Positions 1 through 5,530 of a DNA stretch of 5,745 bases are shown here, piece after piece. The stretch lies in NCBI GenBank assembly GCA_018370615.1, contig JAGZAC010000126.1, positions 1 through 5,745 on the forward strand, read 5' to 3'. Each line of letters opens with the position of its first letter. Positions within the stretch are counted from its first letter, which is position 1. Origin of the DNA: Clostridiales bacterium. Its GTDB lineage: Bacteria > Bacillota > Clostridia > Oscillospirales > CAG-272. The notes beneath the pieces are model-generated. The model searched no databases. It was not told the origin of the DNA and saw nothing but the letters and a program-made list of their open reading frames with translations. The position numbers were made by a program, and so were the translations under genes.

Positions 1-609
1 GTAGGGGAAGATGGTGCCACCCACCAGTGCTTGGAGGATTTTGCCCTGATGCGGGTGATTCCCGGCATGACGGTGATTTGTCCGGCGGACGCCTGTGAGG
101 CACGTCTTGCGGTGCAGGCTGCTATCGAGCACAACGGACCTGTATATCTGCGCTTTGGCAGAATGGCCGTGCCTGTGCTTTATGGTGGGACATATACCTT
201 TGCCATCGGGAAGGGCGACCGCCTTGTGGAAGGCAGTGATGTTTCATTGATTGCAAACGGCGTGGAAGTAGAACAGGCACTGGCTGCCGCAGAGCTTCTG
301 AAAAACGAAGGGATCCATGCTTCTGTAGTGAATATGGCCACAATCAAACCCCTGGATCGTGAGATGGTTTTGGAGGAAGCAAAGCGCTGCGGCTGCATTG
401 TTACCTGTGAGGAGCACTCCGTCATCGGCGGTCTTGGCGGCGCTGTTTGTGAGCTGCTGTCGGAGGCCCTACCGACGCCTGTTTTGCGCGTGGGTACAAA
501 TGACTGCTACGGACGTTCCGGCCCTGCAAAGGAATTGCTGTCTCTATTTGGACTGGACGCGGCGGCAATTTGCGAAAAGGCAAAGGCTGCAATACAAATG
601 AAAAAATAA
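1..609 (+). CDS. Transketolase, C-terminal subunit (5'-truncated by window)
   Basis: The frame is open from base 1 to the TAA at 607-609, giving 202 visible residues; the start lies outside the window. The fragment opens with GEDGATHQ (fragment residues 2-9), the transketolase/DXS pyrimidine-domain signature. VYLRFGR near residues 48-54 follows, then a C-terminal transketolase domain with NGVEVEQAL (about 86-94), the IKPLD turn, and CEEHSVIGGLGGAV (about 136-149). Family knowledge: in Clostridia transketolase is often two genes, and the C-terminal subunit is about 310 residues, so roughly 110 are missing here. With its N-terminal partner and thiamine diphosphate it would move two-carbon ketol units between sugar phosphates in the cytosolic non-oxidative pentose phosphate pathway. 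The N-terminal subunit gene is expected just upstream. A DXS-like or other transketolase-family enzyme is less likely, because the ending (GTNDCYGRSGPAKELL) is typical of split transketolases. Confidence 0.93.
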   Translation, partial: VGEDGATHQCLEDFALMRVIPGMTVICPADACEARLAVQAAIEHNGPVYLRFGRMAVPVLYGGTYTFAIGKGDRLVEGSDVSLIANGVEVEQALAAAELLKNEGIHASVVNMATIKPLDREMVLEEAKRCGCIVTCEEHSVIGGLGGAVCELLSEALPTPVLRVGTNDCYGRSGPAKELLSLFGLDAAAICEKAKAAIQMKK

Positions 610-610
610 G

Positions 611-628
611 GCGGTGAGCATGCACCGT
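611..628 (+). other. Small hairpin just after the transketolase stop
   Basis: CGGTG at 612-616 pairs with CACCG at 623-627 around the six-base loop AGCATG, and a flanking G-T pair (611/628) extends the stem. It begins two bases after the TAA. No T-run follows, so by itself it is not a classical terminator. It may be part of the mRNA 3' end or chance. Confidence 0.3.
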
Positions 629-670
629 GCTGATAGGATGAAGGCTGCGGGCAACCTGTGAAAGTGAACA

Positions 671-691
671 AGGTGGTCTGTGGCCTTTTTT
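671..691 (+). terminator. Weak candidate Rho-independent terminator of the transketolase operon
   Basis: GGTC (675-678) pairs with GGCC (682-685) across a TGT loop, including one G-U pair, and is followed directly by six T (686-691). The bases AAGG upstream (670-673) can pair weakly with the T-run. The stem is short, so this is only a candidate. Its position between two unrelated genes, about 60 bases after the stop, fits a transcript end. The rest of the 610-797 gap shows no convincing promoter or RNA gene. Confidence 0.4.
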
Positions 692-797
692 ATAGCTTAT
701 CCTGTGCTGTTTTTGTCGAAGAATGGGGAGAAAAAACGGAAAATAGCCAGTTTTATAGAGTACCGTACAAAATTTGGAGAAAGGTTTGGTTATAAAA

Positions 798-1961
798 ATG
801 AACAGAGCGCATGCCTGTGCAGTATATAAAAAATGCGGTGGTTGCCAGCTGACCAATTTGAGCTACCAGGAGCAGCTCAGCTATAAAATGCGCCGGGTCA
901 TTTCTTTACTCGGCAGATTTGCCAGAGTGGACGAAATTATTGGTATGGACAACCCCCTGCATTATCGCAATAAAATGCAGGCGGCCTTTGCTCTGGATAA
1001 GCGTGGGCGCCCCATATCCGGTATCTGGCAGTCTAAAGAGTGCAGGGTGATGAAAACAGACGAGTGCCTGATTGAAGATGAGGTATCCCTTTGGATTGTG
1101 CGGGCGGCGCGAGGTCTTTTGCAGGAATATGATATTTCGGTATATAATCCCAAAAACCGGCGGGGTATGCTGCGGCATATCATGGTGCGCAGGGCATACG
1201 TTACCGGGGAGATTATGGTGGTGCTGGTGACGGCGTCTTTGAAAATGCCGGGAGGAGAGGACTTTGCCCAGGCGCTGGTTCGTCGGTTCCCCCATATCCG
1301 CACGGTTGTCCAATGTGTAAATGATACGGATACACCTCTTTGGATGGGGGAGGAGCAGACGATTCTTTATGGAGACGGGTACATTGAGGATGTCCTTTGC
1401 GGGTGTTATTTCCGGATTTCTCCCCGTTCTTTTTACCAAGTCAATTCCGTGCAAACGGAAATTCTATACAATAAAGCATTGGATTTTGCCCACCTGCGGG
1501 GGAGGGAAAATGTAATTGATGCATACTGCGGCATTGGTACCATTGGGATTATCGCTGCAGCGGAAGCTCGGCAGGTGATTGGAATTGAGGCTGGCGGGGA
1601 TGCGGTCAAGAATGCAGTGGAGAATTGCCGCCTCAATCACACGCACAATTATCGGGTGTATAAAGGGGATGCCGGAGAAGTAATGGATGCGCTGGCGGCC
1701 GCCGGAAGAGGGGCGGATGTGGTGTTTGCCGATCCGCCGCGGGCGGGCTGTTCCCGGGCATTTTTGGATGCGGTTTTGCGAATGGCGCCGGAGAAAATGG
1801 TGTATATCTCCTGCAATCCGGAGACGCTGGCCCGGGATTTGGTGACGCTCGTCAAGGGAAAGTACAGAGTGAACAAGATACAGCCGGTGGACATGTTTCC
1901 TCATACAAAACATGTGGAGTGCGTGGTACTGCTTTCTCACAAAAATGTGATTTTGCCATGA
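798..1961 (+). CDS. rlmD: 23S rRNA (uracil-C5)-methyltransferase, RlmD/RumA family, TRAM-less
   Basis: This enzyme transfers methyl from S-adenosylmethionine to C5 of a uracil in 23S rRNA; U1939 is the classic RlmD target, but the site cannot be read from sequence. Numbering from ATG 798 (387 residues): the 4Fe-4S cysteines CAVYKKCGGC at C7, C13 and C16, with a fourth candidate at C90 (DEC); HYRNKMQAAF near 55-64; ISPRSFYQVN near 207-216; SAM motif I VIDAYCGIGTIGI at 239-251; DPPRAGC at 312-318; catalytic cysteine C339 in YISCNPETLARD; and the general-base glutamate E374 in HVECVVLL. All catalytic residues are present. The N-terminal RNA-binding TRAM domain of E. coli RlmD is absent, because the cluster motif starts almost at the N-terminus. 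The frame stays open upstream: TTG at 774 and TTG at 786 are alternative starts, and 786 has GGAG (776-779) at six bases. ATG 798 has only AAGG 13 bases away. The C-terminal tail (LLSHKNVILP) follows the 15-bp repeat and may be element-derived. Confidence 0.9.
   Translation: MNRAHACAVYKKCGGCQLTNLSYQEQLSYKMRRVISLLGRFARVDEIIGMDNPLHYRNKMQAAFALDKRGRPISGIWQSKECRVMKTDECLIEDEVSLWIVRAARGLLQEYDISVYNPKNRRGMLRHIMVRRAYVTGEIMVVLVTASLKMPGGEDFAQALVRRFPHIRTVVQCVNDTDTPLWMGEEQTILYGDGYIEDVLCGCYFRISPRSFYQVNSVQTEILYNKALDFAHLRGRENVIDAYCGIGTIGIIAAAEARQVIGIEAGGDAVKNAVENCRLNHTHNYRVYKGDAGEVMDALAAAGRGADVVFADPPRAGCSRAFLDAVLRMAPEKMVYISCNPETLARDLVTLVKGKYRVNKIQPVDMFPHTKHVECVVLLSHKNVILP
1913..1927 (+). repeat. Left copy of 15-bp direct repeat in the rlmD 3' end (att-like)
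   Basis: TGTGGAGTGCGTGGT is identical to 3740-3754. It covers the codons for VECVV, the conserved C-terminal motif that carries the RlmD catalytic-base glutamate. The flanking bases differ on both sides (A/A here, C/C at the other copy), so the exact identity is limited to these 15 bases. The gene encoded between the copies is the double kinase. Role as a recombination core is inferred. Confidence 0.6.
1937..1950 (+). repeat. Perfect 5-bp inverted repeat TCACA-AAAA-TGTGA
   Basis: TCACA (1937-1941) and TGTGA (1946-1950) flank AAAA, nine bases to the right of the left 15-bp repeat and inside the last codons of rlmD. It could be an arm of an attachment site, a regulator-binding site, or chance in AT-rich DNA. 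It has no T-run and is not a terminator. Confidence 0.25.
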
Positions 1962-2010
1962 AAAACTTTGGATCCGATATGTGGATGGGGAGAGATAAAG
2001 GCAAACTTTC

Positions 2011-2017
2011 AGAGAGG
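2011..2017 (+). promoter_or_regulatory. Shine-Dalgarno fixing the double-kinase start
   Basis: AGAGAGG lies eight bases before ATG 2026. It overlaps the in-frame GTG at 2017, which it therefore argues against as the start. The 64 bases between the rlmD stop and this start show no clear promoter or terminator. Confidence 0.65.
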
Positions 2018-2025
2018 TGCCGAAG

Positions 2026-3723
2026 ATGAATTTTATTTCAAAGCAACCTATCAGCAAAGGATGGTCAAGCGACAAAAAGTATTGTGTTATTGATGAGAAC
2101 GGTACACGGTATTTTTTACGGATTTCTGATATTGCGTATTACAACGCAAAACAGTCTGAATTCAACATGACAAAACAAGTGGCGACTCTTGATGTTCCCA
2201 TGTGTCGGCCATTGGAATTTGGTGTCTGCGACGAAGGTGTGTATTCAATGCAGAGCTGGATCGATGGTATTGATGCGGAAGAAGTCATCCCCACACTTTC
2301 GGATACCGAGCAATATGTGTATGGATTGGATGCTGGCCGCATCCTTAAAAAAATTCATTCCATACCGGCTCCGGCAACGCAGGAAGACTGGGGGCTCCGG
2401 TTTGGCCGGAAAATGGATGACAAGATCCAGAAATACGGTGAGTGCCCCATCAAGTATGAGAACGGGCAGGCATTCATCGACTACATAAATGATAATCGTC
2501 ATTTGCTGAAAGACAGGCCTCAGGTCTATCAGCACGGCGACTATCACATCGGTAATATGATGATCGGCAGGGACAAAAAGCTGTATATCATTGATTTCGA
2601 CCGTAATGACTTCGGTGATCCGTGGGAGGAGTTTAACCGTATTGTATGGTGTGCCCAGAAAGCACCTCTTTTTGCTTCCGGTATGGTGAACGGATACTTT
2701 GATGATAAGGTGCCACTGGAGTTCTGGAAGCTGCTCGCTCTTTATATTTCAAACAATACGCTTTCCTCTGTATATTGGGCGATTCCATTTGGTGAGGAGC
2801 AAATTCAGGTAATGGTCAATCAGGCAAAAGAAGTTCTGTCTTGGTATGACAATATGCATAATCCTGTGCCGACATGGTATTTCAAAGGCTACTATCTTCA
2901 GTACATTGATAGCATTCCTTTCAAGCTGAAAAGTGCGTTTGATTTTAGCTTTATGAAAGAATACGGAACCGTGTTCAAGATTTATGATGACCAAGATTCC
3001 GGAAATATTTGCTTTGGCACAGAAAAGGATGGTCAGCGCTATTTCGTTAAGTTTGCCGGTGCTCCTACCGAGCAGTACAGCGGTGATCCTGCGGATGCTA
3101 TTGCAAGGCTAAAAAACACCTTGCCAACTTACAGCGAACTGAAGCACAAAAACTTGATTGCTCTTATCGAAGCCAAAGAGATTGGCGGCGGATTTGCTAT
3201 GGTGTTCAAGTGGGCTGACGGAGATTGCATGGGAAGAATGTACCCTGCAGCACACCGTCGTTTTATGCAGTTGCCCGTTGATGCCAGACTGTCAGTGTTC
3301 CGTGATATACTGAGTTTTTTTGAATACATCGCCGTTAAGAACTATGTGGCCATTGATTTTTACGATGGCAGTATTATGTACGATTTTGAGAACGGCAAGA
3401 CAACTATCTGCGATATTGATTTTTTTCGTAAGCAACCGTGCATAAATGACATGGGACGTATGTGGGGCAGCTCTCTCTTCCAATCACCGGAGGAATATCA
3501 GCTTGGAGCAGTTATTGATGAGATTACAAATGTCTATACTCTTGGTGCCACCGCTTTTGCGCTCTTTGGAAGGTATAATCGTACACGGGACAGCTGGCAG
3601 CTCAGTGATGCGCTTTTTGAGATCGTCACAAGAGCTGTAAGCGATGACAGAGCCGGGCGGCAGCAGTCGATAAGTCAACTGCGGGAAGAATGGGAGTCTG
3701 CCATTTGTGCGGAATATGCGTGA
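2026..3723 (+). CDS. Fused APH-type phosphotransferase and divergent protein-kinase-like protein
   Basis: The protein is 565 residues from ATG 2026, with AGAGAGG eight bases upstream; GTG 2017 would add three residues. No signal peptide or membrane segment is seen, so it is probably cytosolic. The N-terminal half (about 1-285) is an APH/choline-kinase-like kinase: N-lobe RYFLRIS with R32, the Brenner motif HGDYHIGN at 170-177 with catalytic D172 and N177, and metal-binding IIDFD at 188-192. The C-terminal half (about 288-565) is a second kinase fold: glycine-poor loop region near YGTVFKIYDDQDSGN, candidate beta-3 lysine K342 in YFVKF, catalytic loop AIDFYDGSIMYD with D444, DID at 463-465 in place of DFG, and SPEE at 487-490 in place of APE. 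The HRD-loop lysine and asparagine are replaced. Typical APH proteins are about 260-300 residues, so this is roughly two such units. The substrate is unknown: antibiotic, small alcohol, or protein are all possible. Sampled 60-base lines are 35-47% GC, lower than in rlmD. It lies between the two copies of the 15-bp repeat. Confidence 0.85.
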   Translation: MNFISKQPISKGWSSDKKYCVIDENGTRYFLRISDIAYYNAKQSEFNMTKQVATLDVPMCRPLEFGVCDEGVYSMQSWIDGIDAEEVIPTLSDTEQYVYGLDAGRILKKIHSIPAPATQEDWGLRFGRKMDDKIQKYGECPIKYENGQAFIDYINDNRHLLKDRPQVYQHGDYHIGNMMIGRDKKLYIIDFDRNDFGDPWEEFNRIVWCAQKAPLFASGMVNGYFDDKVPLEFWKLLALYISNNTLSSVYWAIPFGEEQIQVMVNQAKEVLSWYDNMHNPVPTWYFKGYYLQYIDSIPFKLKSAFDFSFMKEYGTVFKIYDDQDSGNICFGTEKDGQRYFVKFAGAPTEQYSGDPADAIARLKNTLPTYSELKHKNLIALIEAKEIGGGFAMVFKWADGDCMGRMYPAAHRRFMQLPVDARLSVFRDILSFFEYIAVKNYVAIDFYDGSIMYDFENGKTTICDIDFFRKQPCINDMGRMWGSSLFQSPEEYQLGAVIDEITNVYTLGATAFALFGRYNRTRDSWQLSDALFEIVTRAVSDDRAGRQQSISQLREEWESAICAEYA

Positions 3724-3797
3724 GTACCATCAAGGATTCTGTGGAGTGCGTGGTCTTCATGTCAATACCGTCAAATGAAAATTCTGGAAACATGTGA
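3720..3797 (+). pseudogene. 25-codon remnant matching the rlmD 3' end
   Basis: The open frame runs from GTG 3720, which overlaps the double-kinase stop as GTGA, to TGA 3795-3797. It contains SVECVVFMS, which matches HVECVVLLS at the C-terminus of the upstream RlmD, and the DNA for VECVV is identical over 15 bases. None of the rest of the methyltransferase is present. The best reading is a displaced 3' end of an rlmD-type gene left by integration. A translated coupled mini-peptide cannot be excluded, though no good Shine-Dalgarno precedes it. Its TGA overlaps the upstream GTG candidate start (3794) of the next gene. Confidence 0.55.
3740..3754 (+). repeat. Right copy of 15-bp direct repeat (att-like)
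   Basis: This is identical to 1913-1927, 1,827 bases apart, in direct orientation and read in the same codon phase. By a rough estimate, one exact 15-mer match in a window this size is expected about 0.015 times by chance, and shared phase and motif make chance still less likely. It starts 17 bases after the double-kinase stop. Confidence 0.6.
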
Positions 3798-3801
3798 GAG
3801 G
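3796..3801 (+). promoter_or_regulatory. Shine-Dalgarno deciding the S66 peptidase start
   Basis: GAGAGG is seven bases before GTG 3809. It is too close to ATG 3803 (one base) and overlaps GTG 3794, so GTG 3809 is favoured. Confidence 0.5.
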
Positions 3802-3808
3802 TATGTGC

Positions 3809-4867
3809 GTGATTCAACCAAGAATACTGCAGCCGGGGGACAAGGTTGCAATTGTGAGCCTGTCCAGTGGAATGCTGGGAGAGCCTTTTTGCAGTCATCA
3901 TCTTGAAATCGGGGCGAGGCGATTAAAAGAATTCGGACTGGAGCCTGTTTTTATGCCCCATTCTCTGAAGGGCATTGAATATTTGGATCAGCACCCGGAG
4001 AAAAGAGCAGAAGATTTAAAACGAGCGTTTTTGGACCCTGCCATAAAAGGCGTTATATGTGCCATCGGCGGAGATGATACATACCGTTTGCTTCCGTATC
4101 TAATGGAAGACAGGGAGTTCATAGAAGCAGTGCAGTATTCACCAAAGCTTTTTACGGGCTTTTCCGACACTACGATCAATCATTTCATGTTTTATCGGAT
4201 GGGCCTGCAGACCTTTTACGGTCCTTGCTTCATTTGTGATTTGGGCGAAATCGCCGATGAGATGCTTCCTTACACAAAAGCTGCGTTTACGGGATATTTT
4301 AGGGATTATACAACGTGGAAGATTGGGCCCAGCGATGTTTGGTATGAGGAGAGAATCGATTTTTCCAAAGAGGCAATCGGTACGGAGCGCATTTGCCACA
4401 AGGAGCTTCACGGGTATGAGTTGCTCCAGGGAAATAGTACATTTGAAGGAGAACTTTTGGGCGGCTGTCTGGAAAGTATTTATGACATGCTGACATCGGC
4501 AAGGTATGAGGACGAGCAGAAAATTTGTGAAAGGTATCAGTTGTTTCCCGATAAAGAAAATTGGCGGGGAAAGATTATGTTTTTGGAAACTTGCGAGGAA
4601 AAGCCTTCGCCGGAGCGGTTCAGAAAGGAATTGGAGGTTATCGAAAAAACGGGGGTATTGGATGTCATCAGCGGGATGCTGATTGGAAAACCGCAGGACG
4701 AGCAATATTATGAAGAATATAAGAAGGTTTGTTTGGAAGTGCTCGGCTGCCGCGCATTTCCAATTGTATATAATGTAAATTTTGGACATGCGGCACCGCG
4801 TGCGGCCCTGCCGTATGGCGCAAAGGCGCGTGTGGATGCCGGGATACAGTTGATTTCGTTTGCTTAA
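3809..4867 (+). CDS. S66 family peptidase (LD-carboxypeptidase / MccF-like)
   Basis: The protein is 352 residues from GTG 3809; in-frame GTG 3794 and ATG 3803 are alternatives with worse ribosome-site spacing. It opens with ILQPGDKVAIVSLSSG, the usual S66 N-terminus. The nucleophile-elbow region reads AIGGDDTYRLLPYL, with T91 where the family normally has the catalytic serine. GFSDTTINHF follows, then the long middle segment with GELLGGCLESIYDML (about 214-228). The candidate catalytic glutamate is E260 in MFLETCEEKP and the histidine is H327 in NFGHAAPRAALPYG. Length and the GGCLE element fit the MccF-like branch better than LdcA (about 305 residues). Family members cleave L,D-peptide bonds of cell-wall tetrapeptides or peptide-nucleotide antibiotics such as microcin C; the substrate here is unknown. 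No signal peptide is seen, so it is cytosolic. It starts 11 bases after the rlmD-like remnant, and the next gene begins 30 bases after its stop, suggesting an operon. Confidence 0.88.
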   Translation: MIQPRILQPGDKVAIVSLSSGMLGEPFCSHHLEIGARRLKEFGLEPVFMPHSLKGIEYLDQHPEKRAEDLKRAFLDPAIKGVICAIGGDDTYRLLPYLMEDREFIEAVQYSPKLFTGFSDTTINHFMFYRMGLQTFYGPCFICDLGEIADEMLPYTKAAFTGYFRDYTTWKIGPSDVWYEERIDFSKEAIGTERICHKELHGYELLQGNSTFEGELLGGCLESIYDMLTSARYEDEQKICERYQLFPDKENWRGKIMFLETCEEKPSPERFRKELEVIEKTGVLDVISGMLIGKPQDEQYYEEYKKVCLEVLGCRAFPIVYNVNFGHAAPRAALPYGAKARVDAGIQLISFA

Positions 4868-4897
4868 ATCTTATATAGATGAAATAGGGGATGCAGA

Positions 4898-5524
4898 ATG
4901 GCCTCGCGTGTGATGCACCTCGCAATAACCGATTGCGTATCAAAAATTTATAAATGCAGGGACAAAAACAGATTTCGGCTTGGTGCTGTTTTGCCCGATG
5001 CTGCGGTGGAGGGGAACAGCCACTGGAAAACCAGCATTTGCGACGGTGCGAAAAAAACATATGACCTTACAGGATTTCGCTTGGATTTTCTTGATAAAAT
5101 ACTTGCAGATGATTTGTATCTCGGGTACTATCTTCATTTGGTACAGGATTTGCTCTTCCGAGAGTTTATTTACAGCCGCTATCATTGGAATTCGCAGCTG
5201 GAGGGAAACCCAGAAAGACTGCATGAGGATTACGGACTGCTCAATCCATATATAATCGAAAAATATAGCATTTCTGACGACATCGCTGTTCCGCCTTCCT
5301 TGAATGCAGAGCCCATATGCAAAGTGTGCTCTTTTGCTGTTTACAAGTTTCTTGCTGACATGAAAACAGATTTTATCAATATACCGGCAGGGGTCGCTTT
5401 CTTTTTTACAAAGAAAATGGCGGACGAATTTATAGAACTTACCATAAGCAAATGCGCGCAGGAAATATATGCGCTATTTCACGATTTGGAATCAATAGAT
5501 GAGATTGCGTTGGCGTGGGGGTAA
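4898..5524 (+). CDS. Cytosolic protein resembling zinc-dependent phospholipase C
   Basis: The protein is 208 residues from ATG 4898, with AGGGG (4886-4890) seven bases upstream. The pattern RVMHLAI (H7), RLGAVLPDA (D34), NSHWK (H42) and YLGYYLHLVQD (H80, D84) matches the spaced His/Asp metal ligands of the zinc-dependent phospholipase C/S1-P1 nuclease-like fold. This is recognised from the pattern, not from alignment. Unlike secreted clostridial phospholipases it has no signal peptide and no C-terminal lipid-binding domain, so the substrate is probably an intracellular phosphoester; the true reaction is unknown. C-terminal segments rich in aromatic and hydrophobic residues (AGVAFFF near 164-170) look like core helices and not membrane spans. 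It lies 30 bases after the S66 peptidase and six bases before the NUDIX gene, so co-transcription is likely. Confidence 0.65.
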   Translation: MASRVMHLAITDCVSKIYKCRDKNRFRLGAVLPDAAVEGNSHWKTSICDGAKKTYDLTGFRLDFLDKILADDLYLGYYLHLVQDLLFREFIYSRYHWNSQLEGNPERLHEDYGLLNPYIIEKYSISDDIAVPPSLNAEPICKVCSFAVYKFLADMKTDFINIPAGVAFFFTKKMADEFIELTISKCAQEIYALFHDLESIDEIALAWG

Positions 5525-5530
5525 GTCAAT

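Noticed and set aside
630..691. Possible cobalamin-type riboswitch from words such as ATAGG and GCGGGCAAC
   Set aside because: The conserved B12-box and the expected order of core elements are missing, and the downstream gene is not a cobalamin gene.
422..856. A 144-codon minus-strand open frame spanning the 610-797 gap
   Set aside because: Most of it is antisense to transketolase and rlmD; no ribosome site or recognisable motif supports it.
1939..1955. CAAAA...TTTTG pairing at the rlmD end as a terminator
   Set aside because: The stem is only A-T pairs closed by one C-G, the T-run is part of the stem, and it lies before the stop codon.
2017..2025. GTG 2017 as start of the double-kinase gene
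   Set aside because: It overlaps the AGAGAGG ribosome site, which is ideally spaced for ATG 2026 instead.
1464..2075. A 203-codon minus-strand open frame crossing the rlmD end and the start of the double-kinase gene
   Set aside because: It overlaps two well-supported genes, its translation resembles no family, and its length is explained by codon bias on the coding strand.
4139..4789. A 216-codon open frame on the minus strand inside the S66 peptidase gene
   Set aside because: It is antisense to a gene with clear family motifs, and its translation has no recognisable domain; it is a shadow frame.
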